Assembly: GCA_039817385.1 (NCBI GenBank) | Contig: JBCBVY010000006.1 | Coordinates: 62,001-126,000 of the forward strand | Length of the DNA stretch: 64,000 nucleotides | Source of the DNA: JBCBCP01 sp039817385 | GTDB taxonomy: Bacteria > Pseudomonadota > Alphaproteobacteria > Rhodobacterales > Rhodobacteraceae | Direction of reading: 5' to 3' | Shown here: piece by piece, positions 26,020-34,547 of the stretch | How the letters are laid out: the number at the start of each line of letters is the position of its first letter | Position numbering within the stretch: position 1 is the stretch's first letter | Notes under the pieces: generated by a model | Databases searched by the model: none | What the model saw: the letters and a program-made list of their open reading frames with translations, nothing else | Told to the model about the DNA's origin: nothing | Translations under genes and position numbers: made by a program

Positions 26020-27345
26020 TCAGGAATGCGCGGAAAAGTGCAGGGCCTCCACCTCGATTGCAAACCCTTTTTCCACCGCTGGCGCGCGCGCCGTTGCCCC
26101 GTGCCGCAGGGCGATGGCGCGCACCAGCGACAGGCCAAGCCCGTGGCCGGGTTTTGTCCCTGTCCCCTCCCCCCGGGCGAAGGGAGCGAAGAGCCGCGCG
26201 CGCAGGCTCGGTTCTATCCCCGGGCCTGTATCATCGACGCGCAAAAGCACTTTAGGGCCCGCGCGGTGCACGCTGAGGGTAATGACGTCACCCGGGCCGG
26301 TATATTTCAGCCCATTCTCGATCAGGTTCGACACAAGCTGCGACAGCAGCTGCGGATCGCCCAGGATGGTCGTGTCCGCCCCCAGGTCACCCGTGACGGT
26401 CTGGCCTGCATCCTCGGCCACGGGCGCGTAAAGCTCCACCAGCCCCGCGCAAAGTTGCGACAGGTCCACCGGGACAAGGCCCGCAGTATTGCCCGCCTCC
26501 ACATCCATTTGCGCAATGGACAGCAGCGAATCGAAAAGCCGGATGGTGGTGCGGATTTCCTCGTCGAGGCCCGCGCGCGCGGCATCCTCCAAGTCGAGCG
26601 TGTCGAGCCGCGCGCGGATGCGGGCGAGCGGTGTGCGCATTTCGTGCGCGACCGCGTTACCGAGCCGTTGGTGGGCGTCAAAGAGGTGCGCGATGCGGTC
26701 CAGCATGGCGTCGATATTGCTGGCCAGCGCCGCGTGCTCGGTCCCCGGTGCATCTTCCCGCGGCATCCGCAGGGCTATGCCCCCCGGCCCGCCGATCTGC
26801 CCCAGCGCCGCGTTCAGCCGCGCGGTGCGCCCCCGGGCCTGCCGCGCCATCAGCGCTGCCGCCGCCAGCGCCCCCGCCAGCATCAGCGCGCCAAAGCCCG
26901 CAAAGACGCCGCGCATCGCGGTTTGGGTCGCCGCGTCCCTTTGAAGCGAGACCGCAACGCCCAGATCAAAGCCGCCGCGCAGGGTGAGAGCTTGCCCAAG
27001 GTACGCGGCCCCGTCGATGGTCAGCGGCGCGGTCTGGCCGGGCGTCAGGCCCGCCGGCCATTTGGGCAGCGTTCCGGCCAGCAGGCCATCGCCCCGGTCG
27101 CTCAGCACGTAGTGGCTGCCTGCCGGATCGCCCGCGTCCCTGCGGTAAACGATGGCCTGCCGCAGGGCGACGATGCGGCGCTGATCATAGAGCGCGGCAA
27201 AGCCCTGAAGCTCGGCCGCCAGCCGGTCCTCTGCCGCGGCGCGCAGTTGGGCGCGCAGCTGGGCATCGACGATTCCCACCCCCGCCACCGCCAGCACCAG
27301 CGGCACCAGCGCCACCAGCAGGGCGGTGCGGAAGGTGGCGCTCAT
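26020..27345 (-). CDS. Sensor histidine kinase of the protease cluster
   Basis: Inner-membrane kinase of 441 residues. Transmembrane helices at about 8-26 and 147-165 flank a ~120-residue periplasmic sensor domain; a HAMP region follows, then HisKA with His234 in AHEMRTPL, and an ATPase domain with N box (SNLIENGLKYT), DDTGPGI and GHGLGLSLV. Its ATG overlaps the response regulator stop by 4 nt. The position inside the protease and lipase operon suggests that it senses an envelope state and controls these genes. The signal cannot be read from sequence. Confidence 0.93.
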   Translation of the reverse strand: MSATFRTALLVALVPLVLAVAGVGIVDAQLRAQLRAAAEDRLAAELQGFAALYDQRRIVALRQAIVYRRDAGDPAGSHYVLSDRGDGLLAGTLPKWPAGLTPGQTAPLTIDGAAYLGQALTLRGGFDLGVAVSLQRDAATQTAMRGVFAGFGALMLAGALAAAALMARQARGRTARLNAALGQIGGPGGIALRMPREDAPGTEHAALASNIDAMLDRIAHLFDAHQRLGNAVAHEMRTPLARIRARLDTLDLEDAARAGLDEEIRTTIRLFDSLLSIAQMDVEAGNTAGLVPVDLSQLCAGLVELYAPVAEDAGQTVTGDLGADTTILGDPQLLSQLVSNLIENGLKYTGPGDVITLSVHRAGPKVLLRVDDTGPGIEPSLRARLFAPFARGEGTGTKPGHGLGLSLVRAIALRHGATARAPAVEKGFAIEVEALHFSAHS

Positions 27346-28052
27346 CCCTCTGCCTCTTCGGGGCCAAACCAGTAACCCGCCCCGCGCGCGGTGTGGATCC
27401 ACGCGCGGCCCGTCTGGGCCTGTAGCTTGCGGCGCAAGCGGCCCACATGCACGTCGACCACGTTGGTCTGCGGGTCAAAATGCAGGTTCCAGACATGCTC
27501 CAAAAGCTGCATCCGGCTGAGCGCGGTGCCCGCGTTGCGCGCGAAATAGAGGATCAGGTCAAACTCTTTCGGGGACAGCGCGATGTGGTCCGCATCATGG
27601 TGCACCGTGCGCGCTTTGACGTGGATTTGCAGGCCGTCAAAGACCATGAAATCGCTGTCCCCGGTGCCCTGCCGCCCCCGACGGACCAGTGCCCGGATGC
27701 GCGCGCGCAGCTCTTCGGGCGCGAAAGGCTTGGCAAGGTAGTCATCCGCGCCGCGGTCCAGCCCGTGCACCCGGTGGCCCGCATGAGCAAGGGCCGACAC
27801 CATCAGCACATGCGGCACGCTGCCCGTCTCGCGCAGCTTTGCAATCGCGTCGGCGCTGTCCCCGTCGGGCAGCATACGATCAAGGATGGCGAGGGCAAAG
27901 TCCTGCTGCGCCGCACGGGTGATGCCCTCCGCCATGCTGCCCGCGTGCACGGGGGTATAGCCCAAATCGGTACAGGCCTCGCCCAGCGCCGCAGCCATGT
28001 CGGCGTCGTCCTCAACGATGAGAATGCTTTCGCTGCGTGTCTCACTGGCCAT
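27342..28052 (-). CDS. OmpR-family response regulator of the protease cluster
   Basis: Regulator of 236 residues: receiver domain with IVEDD, phosphoacceptor Asp58 in LDRMLPD and Lys108 in DDYLAKPF, then a winged-helix DNA-binding domain (SPKEFDLILYF; TNVVDVHVGRLRRKL). The ATG at 28052 is chosen over an in-frame upstream start at 28097 because the extension is within the protease gene and unlike receiver domains. It overlaps the PDZ protease gene by 11 nt and the kinase gene by 4 nt. It probably regulates the operon, and perhaps the divergent pair; its binding site is not identified. Confidence 0.93.
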   Translation of the reverse strand: MASETRSESILIVEDDADMAAALGEACTDLGYTPVHAGSMAEGITRAAQQDFALAILDRMLPDGDSADAIAKLRETGSVPHVLMVSALAHAGHRVHGLDRGADDYLAKPFAPEELRARIRALVRRGRQGTGDSDFMVFDGLQIHVKARTVHHDADHIALSPKEFDLILYFARNAGTALSRMQLLEHVWNLHFDPQTNVVDVHVGRLRRKLQAQTGRAWIHTARGAGYWFGPEEAEG

Positions 28053-29328
28053 CGAACACCACCACGTCCCGGTCCACCATGTTGGCGCCGCTGGCAAGGC
28101 GCAAGCCGACCTGGTCTTCCCACGGGTCCAAAACGTAATGCCGCGTGCCGCCTTGTTTCAGCGCGATGCGCAGCACAATCGGCGCGTCAAAGGTAAAGTC
28201 CCGCGTCCAGTCAAAGCCCAGATCGACGATCAGCGTGCCGTTGATGGCCGCAATCACGTCCCCATCGCTGAGCCCCGCGAAATAGCCCGCACCATCCGAG
28301 ACCACCGCGCGGATTTTTCCGTCCGGGTCGAGGACAAGGCCCATATCCGCAAGCCTGTAACTGCGATTGCGCTGCGGTGTGCCGCCTGCTGCGACGGGTG
28401 GCGCAGGCGTCGGCGTGAGGTCCAAAGAGGCACGCGAGGCGACGCCGCCGCGCACGATCTGCACCGTCAGGACCGCCTCCGGCTCGGCCAGGGCAAATGC
28501 CAGTGCGCCGGGCGTGTCCATCACCTGCGCGCCGACCCGGGTGAGGATGTCACCCGCCCGCAGCCCCGCCTTGTCCGCCGGACTGCCCGCGCGCACCTGC
28601 TCAATCAGCACGCCGGGGCCTTGGTGGCCAAGCGCCGCGCGGATGCGGGGCCCCAAGGTGCGCAGATGCAAACCGCTTGCCGCCCGCTTTGGAAGCGCCC
28701 CGTTCTGGGCAAAGTCGGCAAGGTCGGCGGCAGGCACCGCATAAGCGATTCCGACGAAAAAGCGCGACCCGTCAGCGATGCGCGCATTTACGCCCACCAC
28801 CCGGCCCGTCAGGTCCAGCAATGGCCCACCGCTGGAGCCGGGGTTCACCGGCGCCGCGTGCTGGATGTATCGCACGGCCTGTGTCGGCGCGATTTGCCGG
28901 CCCAGGGCAGAAACAACGCCCGCCGTCAGGGAGAATCCCGCCTCAAGCGGAGCGCCGGAGGCGATCACGGTCTGGCCGAGGGCCACTGGGCCACCGGGCG
29001 CAAGGGGTGGCCCGGCAGGCTCCGCCAGCGCAAGCAGCGCCAGATCGCGCGCCGCGTCCAAGGCGATCACTTCTGCACGCACCTGTCGGCCATCTGCGGT
29101 GAGAATGGTGACCATCCGCGCGCGGCCCACCACATGCGCATTGGTGATCGCACGATCCGGCGCGCCAAAGACAAAGGCGGAGCCAAGAAACCCCTCCCGC
29201 CCGTCCGCCGCGCGTACCGTCAGGGTCGCGGCAACGATCCGTGCCGCCACATCCGGTGTAATCGCGGCGGTGGCGGGGCGCGCCCATGCGCCAAGGACAA
29301 TCAAAAAGGCAAGAAAAACCAGTCGCAT
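28042..29328 (-). CDS. Periplasmic S1C (HtrA-like) serine protease with PDZ domains
   Basis: Exported protein of 428 residues with a signal peptide ending in PATAA. The trypsin-like protease domain has His65 in TNAHVV, Asp95 in ARDLALL and Ser166 in NPGSSGGP. A PDZ domain follows at about 240-315 (GVLIEQVRAGSPADKAGLRAGD), and a second PDZ-like segment at about 340-410 (AGYFAGLSDGDVIAAINGT). HtrA-type enzymes sense and degrade misfolded envelope proteins. This is the first gene of the leftward operon, before its two-component pair, so it may provide or relay the signal. Confidence 0.92.
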   Translation of the reverse strand: MRLVFLAFLIVLGAWARPATAAITPDVAARIVAATLTVRAADGREGFLGSAFVFGAPDRAITNAHVVGRARMVTILTADGRQVRAEVIALDAARDLALLALAEPAGPPLAPGGPVALGQTVIASGAPLEAGFSLTAGVVSALGRQIAPTQAVRYIQHAAPVNPGSSGGPLLDLTGRVVGVNARIADGSRFFVGIAYAVPAADLADFAQNGALPKRAASGLHLRTLGPRIRAALGHQGPGVLIEQVRAGSPADKAGLRAGDILTRVGAQVMDTPGALAFALAEPEAVLTVQIVRGGVASRASLDLTPTPAPPVAAGGTPQRNRSYRLADMGLVLDPDGKIRAVVSDGAGYFAGLSDGDVIAAINGTLIVDLGFDWTRDFTFDAPIVLRIALKQGGTRHYVLDPWEDQVGLRLASGANMVDRDVVVFDGQ

Positions 29329-29414
29329 ATCTCAAATCTCTTTTGTGCAGGGTCACGTTACTGCGCCCTGCGCCGGCAATCATGTGAAAAATCCCGTCAT
29401 CAAGAAAGGCGCGC

Positions 29415-29443
29415 TTGGCAGGGCCGCGCGGGCTGCCTAATCT
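29415..29443 (+). promoter_or_regulatory. Sigma70-like promoter for the rightward pair
   Basis: TTGGCA at 29415-29420, a 17-bp spacer and TAATCT at 29438-29443 form a good match to a housekeeping promoter 34 nt before the start at 29477. It lies in the 148-bp region shared with the leftward protease operon, whose own promoter I could not identify. An AAAGGA ribosome-binding site follows at about 29463-29468. Confidence 0.55.
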
Positions 29444-29476
29444 TTGGCTCAAATGCTATTTCAAAGGACCAACCCG

Positions 29477-30097
29477 ATGTTTCGACTTCCCTCTCTTGCC
29501 CTTGCTGCTGCTCTGATCTCAACCAGCGGCGCGGCGCTTGCCGAAACACCCCTGAAGCTGGCAGAGGTCAGCCGCCAGCTGTTCGATGCCGGGGTGGAGG
29601 CGCGCGATCCGCTGCTGGTGATCGCGGCGGCGAAGCTGCGCGCGGGCCTCGCGCTGGAGCAGACGGACCGGGTGGCCGAAGACGGCACGGCAGGCACGGC
29701 GCAGTTTGATGCCACAACAATGCTGGAGGCCGCGGAGGAACTGGCAGCGGGCGATCCGCTGATGGAAGGGCTGATCGAGGATATCCGGGCCGAGCGGACA
29801 AAGGGCGTTGCGGGCGGGCCGGTCTATAACATCGCGCAGATCGCGGGCGGGCGCACCGACACCTACCGCGCGGTCCCTTTCGAGGGCGGCAAATACGCGG
29901 AAATCTATGTTGAGGCCCGCGATAGCAGCGACCTGAACCTCAAGATATTCGACGCGCAAGACCGCCTTGTCTGTTCCGACACAGACCCGAGCGCCATCGC
30001 CTATTGCGGCTGGCAACCGCGCAGCGACGGCGCGTTTACGATCGCCGTGGAAAACACGACAAACCGCACCGTGACCTACAACCTGATCACCAATTAA
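29477..30097 (+). CDS. Small secreted PPC-like protein
   Basis: Exported protein of 206 residues with a signal peptide ending in GAALAE. A helical middle (about 25-110) is followed by a beta-sandwich-like C-terminus with SSDLNLKIFDAQDRLVC, a CGWQPRSDGAFTIAV segment and a YNLITN end, resembling pre-peptidase C-terminal (PPC) domains. It is the intact paralogue of the broken gene at 20621. The gene lies 11 nt before a caspase-type peptidase, just as the paralogue lies 2 nt before the CHAT peptidase, so it may be a partner, inhibitor or substrate of such peptidases (inference). The ATG at 29477 gives the signal peptide. Confidence 0.82.
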   Translation: MFRLPSLALAAALISTSGAALAETPLKLAEVSRQLFDAGVEARDPLLVIAAAKLRAGLALEQTDRVAEDGTAGTAQFDATTMLEAAEELAAGDPLMEGLIEDIRAERTKGVAGGPVYNIAQIAGGRTDTYRAVPFEGGKYAEIYVEARDSSDLNLKIFDAQDRLVCSDTDPSAIAYCGWQPRSDGAFTIAVENTTNRTVTYNLITN

Positions 30098-30108
30098 GGG
30101 GGCGGATC

Positions 30109-32184
30109 ATGCTGCGTCATCTGCTTGTGTCCGCCAGCCTGCTGGCCCCCCTGCCCGCGCTGGCGGAGAACTTTGCCCTGCTGATCGGGGCGAGCACCTA
30201 TCCCAACCTGGAAGAGCGGTACTGGCTCACCGGCCCCGCCAATGACGTGGTGCTGGTCCGCGATTACCTGACCGGCGCGGCGCCCGTCCCCTTTGCCGCC
30301 GAAAACGTGCTGACGTTAGCCGATGGGGTCGAGGGTGCAGGCGCGCCGACGCTGCAAGGCATCCGCGACGGGTTTGCCGACCTGACCGCGCGCGTGGGAC
30401 CGGGTGATTTCGTCTACCTGCACTTTTCAGGCCACGGCACGCAGGCGCCCGCGCTTGATCCGGGCACGGAAGTGGACGGGCTGGACGAGATGTTCCTGCC
30501 CACGGATATCGGCCCGTGGAATGACACGGTCGGCGCGGTGGAAAACGGCCTTGTCGATGATGAGATCGGCACGCTGATCGGTGCGCTTCGGGCCAAAGGC
30601 GCCACCGTCTGGGCGGTCTTTGACGCCTGCCATTCGGGCACCGTGACCCGCGCCGCACCTGCGGCGGGCGAGGAGGTGCGCCTGCGCAAGCTGGACCCCG
30701 CATCGCTTGGCGTGCCGGACGCGGCGCTGGCCGACGCCGCCGCCGCCACCACCCGCGCCCTACCGGGTCCGCGCCAACGCCCGCCCGCGCCGATCGAGGG
30801 CGGGGAGGGTGACGGCGCCTTCATCGCTTTCTTTGCCGCACAGACGACCGAGACGACGCCGGAAAAGCGTCTGCCGCGGGGCCTTCCGGGCCGCAAGTCG
30901 CAGGGCGTCTTTACCTTCACCATCTTTGAAACGCTGGCTCAAAACCCCGGCGTGACCTACCGCCAGCTGGGCCAAGAGGTGCTGCGCCGCTACGCCGTTC
31001 AGAACCTCGCCCTGTCGACCCCGATGTTCGAGGGCGATCTGGACGCCTTCGTCTTCTCTGGCGAGGCGGGCGAGGCGATCCAGCAATGGCCCGTGCGCGA
31101 GGGCGAGTTTGGCCTGACCGTGCGCGCCGGTCACCTTCAGGGCCTTGTGGACGGGACGGTCGTGGCGCTTTTGCCCACGGCGGCCAGCAGCCTTGATGAG
31201 GCGATTGGCTATGCCGAGGTGACCTATTCCGACACCTTCACCGCGGAGCTTGAGCCGGTGGAGCGGGAGGGCCTGGCCGCGCTGGACCCTTATGACGTGC
31301 CCCGCGGCACCTTTGCGCGTCAGCTGGAAAAGGCGGTGGATTTCACCCTGCGCGTTGCCCGCCCCGAAGGCGACGTACCTGTCCAACTGACGGAGGCGCT
31401 CGCCCAGCTTGCGGCAGAGATGTCCGGCCGGATCGCGCTGGTAGAGACGGGGACAGAGGCGGACATCCGCCTTGCCATGATCCCGGACAGCCCGCGCCCC
31501 GGCAATGTCTGGATGCTGCCAGGGACCGGCTATTTCCTGCCCGAACAGGCGGATCAAACCCCCTCGGTGATCCTTGAGGGCCGCGACGGCGCGGAGGTCG
31601 CGGCGGCGATGGGCGCGAACCTGACCGCGATGGCGCGCGCGATCAACCTGCTGCGCATGGGCGGGCAGTACGACCAAACCGACCTTGGCGTCGACCTGAC
31701 CCTGCGCACCCGCAACCGCCAGCAGCGGGAGCTGCGCGATCTCGACACCTCCGCCGTCCCGGTCATGGTCCCGGACGATCAGGTGCATGTCTACGCCAAG
31801 AACACCGAGGATTTCCCGGTCGACGTGAACGTCCTGCACATCAGCTCCAAATACGCGATCACGCATTTTCACCGCGAACGGCTCCAGCCCGGTGACGAGC
31901 TGAAAAAGGGCCTTTTCCGCGTGACGGACGAATATTTTGGCCGTGACCGCGTCATCGTGATCCTGTCGCCGGTGGAGCCGCAGACGCCGGTGCAAGACCT
32001 GCGCTTTCTGGCCCAGCCATCGGTGCCGGTCACCCGCGGGCTTGGGCCCGGCGCCAGCTTTGCCGACACGCTGCGCACGGCGGGCTTTGGCACAGTGACA
32101 CGAGCGGTCACGCCCATCGACGGGGGCGGCGGGCCAAGCCCCGCGATCCTGTCCTTTGACATCGACACGGTGCCGGGCGGCTAA
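30109..32184 (+). CDS. Exported caspase-family (C14) peptidase
   Basis: Protein of 691 residues with a signal peptide ending in PALAE. The caspase p20-like domain covers about residues 20-330, with His109 in YLHFSGHGTQ and Cys174 in VFDACHSGT. The C-terminal half is beta-rich and has a DUF4384-like segment (VMVPDDQVHVYAKNTEDFPV, then VLHISSKYAITHFHRE). It is a divergent paralogue of the peptidase at 22525. The ATG at 30109 follows AAGGGGGCGGATC and yields the signal peptide; upstream in-frame codons overlap the PPC-like gene. The truB gene follows after 62 nt. Confidence 0.9.
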   Translation: MLRHLLVSASLLAPLPALAENFALLIGASTYPNLEERYWLTGPANDVVLVRDYLTGAAPVPFAAENVLTLADGVEGAGAPTLQGIRDGFADLTARVGPGDFVYLHFSGHGTQAPALDPGTEVDGLDEMFLPTDIGPWNDTVGAVENGLVDDEIGTLIGALRAKGATVWAVFDACHSGTVTRAAPAAGEEVRLRKLDPASLGVPDAALADAAAATTRALPGPRQRPPAPIEGGEGDGAFIAFFAAQTTETTPEKRLPRGLPGRKSQGVFTFTIFETLAQNPGVTYRQLGQEVLRRYAVQNLALSTPMFEGDLDAFVFSGEAGEAIQQWPVREGEFGLTVRAGHLQGLVDGTVVALLPTAASSLDEAIGYAEVTYSDTFTAELEPVEREGLAALDPYDVPRGTFARQLEKAVDFTLRVARPEGDVPVQLTEALAQLAAEMSGRIALVETGTEADIRLAMIPDSPRPGNVWMLPGTGYFLPEQADQTPSVILEGRDGAEVAAAMGANLTAMARAINLLRMGGQYDQTDLGVDLTLRTRNRQQRELRDLDTSAVPVMVPDDQVHVYAKNTEDFPVDVNVLHISSKYAITHFHRERLQPGDELKKGLFRVTDEYFGRDRVIVILSPVEPQTPVQDLRFLAQPSVPVTRGLGPGASFADTLRTAGFGTVTRAVTPIDGGGGPSPAILSFDIDTVPGG

Positions 32185-32246
32185 GCGGGTTTGACACCTG
32201 CGGCGGGCTGGCTTAGGCCGCGCGCTTCAAACGACAGGAGAGCGCA

Positions 32247-33152
32247 ATGGCCCGCAGGCAAAAGGGGCGCGACATTTCCGGCTGGCTGATCGTGGACAAG
32301 CCCGCGGGGCCGACCTCGACCGCGGTGGTGAACAAGGTCCGCTGGGCGCTGAACGCGCGCAAGGCCGGGCACGCAGGCACGCTCGATCCGGAGGCGACGG
32401 GCGTGCTGGCCGTGGCACTTGGCGAGGCGACCAAGACGGTGCCGTATGTCACGGATGCGCTGAAGGCCTACAGCTTTACCGTGCGGCTCGGGCAAGCAAC
32501 CAATACCGACGATGCCGAAGGCGAGGTGATCGCTTCGTCCGATGCCCGCCCGTCCGATGAGGCGATCAAGGATGCGCTGGGCCAGTTCGTCGGCGACATC
32601 GAACAGGTGCCGCCCAAGTTTTCCGCCGTGAAGATCGACGGGCAGCGCGCCTACAAGCTGGCGCGCAGCGGCGAGGACGTCGAGATCGCGGCGCGCCCCC
32701 TCTGGGTCGAGGAACTGGTGTTGACGGACCGCCCCGACGCCGACCACGTCACGCTTGAGATGACCTGCGGCAAGGGCGGCTATGTGCGCGCGATTGCCCG
32801 CGATCTGGGCGCGGCGCTGGGCTGTTATGGCCACGTGCGCGAGCTGCGCCGCCTCTGGTCGGGGCCGTTTGACGCTGCGGACGGCATCAGCTGGGAGGAG
32901 ATCGAACGGCTCGCCCGCGATCCCGCGCTCGACGACCATGTCCGCCCGCTCGAAGAAGGCCTTGCGGACCTGCCCGAGCTGACCGCCACGGACCAGGGCG
33001 CGGTGCGCTTGCGCAATGGGAACCCGGGCATGGTCATCGCTTCAACCCTCAACTACGGCGAAGAAGCCTGGGCCTCCTATCAGGGCAAACCCATCGCCGT
33101 AGGCCGCTACAAAGCTGGAGAGCTGCACCCGGCGCGCGTGTTTAACCTTTAA
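32247..33152 (+). CDS. truB: tRNA pseudouridine(55) synthase
   Basis: Makes pseudouridine 55 in the T-loop of tRNAs. The N-terminal part has GWLIVDKPAGPTST and the catalytic Asp in AGHAGTLDPEATG; KFSAVKIDGQRAYKLAR and GGYVRAIARDLG are further TruB signatures. At 301 residues the length is normal, with a C-terminal PUA-like part. It starts 62 nt after the caspase-type gene and is followed by a 255-nt gap. In related genomes it usually lies close to rbfA and rpsO. Confidence 0.96.
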   Translation: MARRQKGRDISGWLIVDKPAGPTSTAVVNKVRWALNARKAGHAGTLDPEATGVLAVALGEATKTVPYVTDALKAYSFTVRLGQATNTDDAEGEVIASSDARPSDEAIKDALGQFVGDIEQVPPKFSAVKIDGQRAYKLARSGEDVEIAARPLWVEELVLTDRPDADHVTLEMTCGKGGYVRAIARDLGAALGCYGHVRELRRLWSGPFDAADGISWEEIERLARDPALDDHVRPLEEGLADLPELTATDQGAVRLRNGNPGMVIASTLNYGEEAWASYQGKPIAVGRYKAGELHPARVFNL

Positions 33153-33199
33153 GGCTGTGGTGGGCGAAATCGCTCATCCATCCAATCACAGGGCGTAGG

Positions 33200-33216
33200 A
33201 TGGGCAATCTGCCCAT
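33200..33216. terminator. Hairpin downstream of truB
   Basis: A perfect 7-bp stem, ATGGGCA at 33200-33206 with TGCCCAT at 33210-33216, lies 48 nt after truB in a 255-nt gap. There is no T tract, so it is a weak candidate terminator. I see nothing else definable in 33153-33407 except a ribosome-binding region (CCGAAAGGACC) before the next gene. Confidence 0.4.
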
Positions 33217-33407
33217 CACTATCTGACACATCACCCGCCATTTACGTCACCCGCTCACGCCCGCGTGCCCCCAGCGGCCCCTTTGTTTCACCAATTGTTA
33301 CAGCGGACGGCCCCGCGTTCAGGGCCACGTGAGGCCGCTCGCATCCGGTGCGCGCCGTCCCGATCTCGGGTCCAGCAGACACGCTTTGACCCCGAAAGGA
33401 CCGCCCT

Positions 33408-33899
33408 ATGCTGACTCGCTCCACCCTCTTCACCGTTCTTGCTGCCGGGGCCTTTGGCACCCTTGCCTTCGATGTCTTTGGCCAAGCGCTCTCCCCGCTC
33501 TTCGGCTATCCCAAGCTGGCACCCGTTGGCCTTGCCGGCGCGTCGCTGAAGGCGATCTTCGGCGCGAACCCCTCTGGCGCGGCCTACCTGCTGCACGCCA
33601 TGACGGGCCTTGTTTTCTACGCGGTCGGCTATTTCGCCATCGCCCGCCCGGTGCAGCGCGCGATCCTGCCGCGCTTGCATTGGGCGGCCACGGCGATCCT
33701 TTATGGCATCGTGCTCTGGGTCTTTGCCCTTTACGTGATGGCGCATCTTGTCACCGGTAACAAACCTTTCCTCGGCTGGACCGGCATCACCTGGGTCGCG
33801 CTGTGGGGGCACATCGTCTATGCCCTCGTGGCCGCCTGGGTGATGGAGGCCCGCGGCGCTGTGCTCGACATCGCCCGCCGCCCGCCCGCCGCGGTCTGA
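33408..33899 (+). CDS. Small integral membrane protein, function unknown
   Basis: Protein of 163 residues with four predicted membrane-spanning helices (about 8-28, 60-80, 92-112 and 122-145) and short loops. I do not recognise a named family. A GAAAGGACCGCCCT site precedes the ATG. Its neighbours, truB upstream and a DUF1643 gene 38 nt downstream, offer no functional hint. Confidence 0.75.
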   Translation: MLTRSTLFTVLAAGAFGTLAFDVFGQALSPLFGYPKLAPVGLAGASLKAIFGANPSGAAYLLHAMTGLVFYAVGYFAIARPVQRAILPRLHWAATAILYGIVLWVFALYVMAHLVTGNKPFLGWTGITWVALWGHIVYALVAAWVMEARGAVLDIARRPPAAV

Positions 33900-33937
33900 G
33901 ATTGACGCGGGGCGCGCCCCTTGGCAGGACGCGCCCC

Positions 33938-34447
33938 ATGATCACCCGGACCCATACCAAGGGCGATGCGCCGTCGGTCGCCATCTACTCCGACTGCGAA
34001 CGGTATCGCTACAGCCTGACCCGCACCTGGGACGCGACCGGGCGGCAGGTCGGTTTCGTGATGCTCAACCCCTCGACCGCGACCGAGGTGCAGAACGATC
34101 CAACGGTCGAGCGGTGCGAGCGCCGCGCGCGGGCGCTGGGCTACGGGGCGTTCCGGGTCACCAACATCTTTGCCTGGCGCGACACTGACCCGCGCGCGAT
34201 GCGCGCCTCTGCTGATCCCATCGGCCCCGCCAATGACGCAGCCATCAAAGAGGCCGCAACCTGGGCGCATGACACGATCGCAGCCTGGGGCACGCATGGC
34301 GCACATCTTGGCCGGGGCGCGCAGGTTGGCGCGCTTCTGGCGGCGACCGGCGCGCCCCTGTTCCACCTTGGGCTCAGCAAGGCGGGGCATCCCAAGCACC
34401 CGCTTTATCTGCCCTACAGCCAGACGCCGGAGCCGTGGGCGCCATAG
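33938..34447 (+). CDS. DUF1643 family protein
   Basis: Soluble protein of 169 residues matching DUF1643: CERYRYSLTRTWD near the N-terminus, then GFVMLNPSTATEVQNDPTV and FRVTNIFAWRDTDP, and an end with LGLSKAGHPKHPLYLPY. The family is widespread and uncharacterised; its conserved polar motifs (NPSTA, GHPKHPL) suggest an enzyme or nucleotide-binding fold. The ATG at 33938 is preceded by CAGGACGCG; longer in-frame starts run into the preceding gene. Confidence 0.85.
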   Translation: MITRTHTKGDAPSVAIYSDCERYRYSLTRTWDATGRQVGFVMLNPSTATEVQNDPTVERCERRARALGYGAFRVTNIFAWRDTDPRAMRASADPIGPANDAAIKEAATWAHDTIAAWGTHGAHLGRGAQVGALLAATGAPLFHLGLSKAGHPKHPLYLPYSQTPEPWAP

Positions 34448-34547
34448 CGCCTCGTTAACCTTTTTCACAGTTTGCCTTTGCGCTGCCGCAGCGCCGGGGT
34501 CATTACTGCACTGGGGTCAGCCCCGCTTGTAAAGATTGGATTCGGCC

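Noticed and set aside
17596..32184. CRISPR-linked Craspase or a known cytosolic CHAT/caspase defence system
   Set aside because: No cas gene, reverse transcriptase or nucleotide cyclase is present, and the peptidases carry signal peptides, so the known cytosolic systems do not fit.
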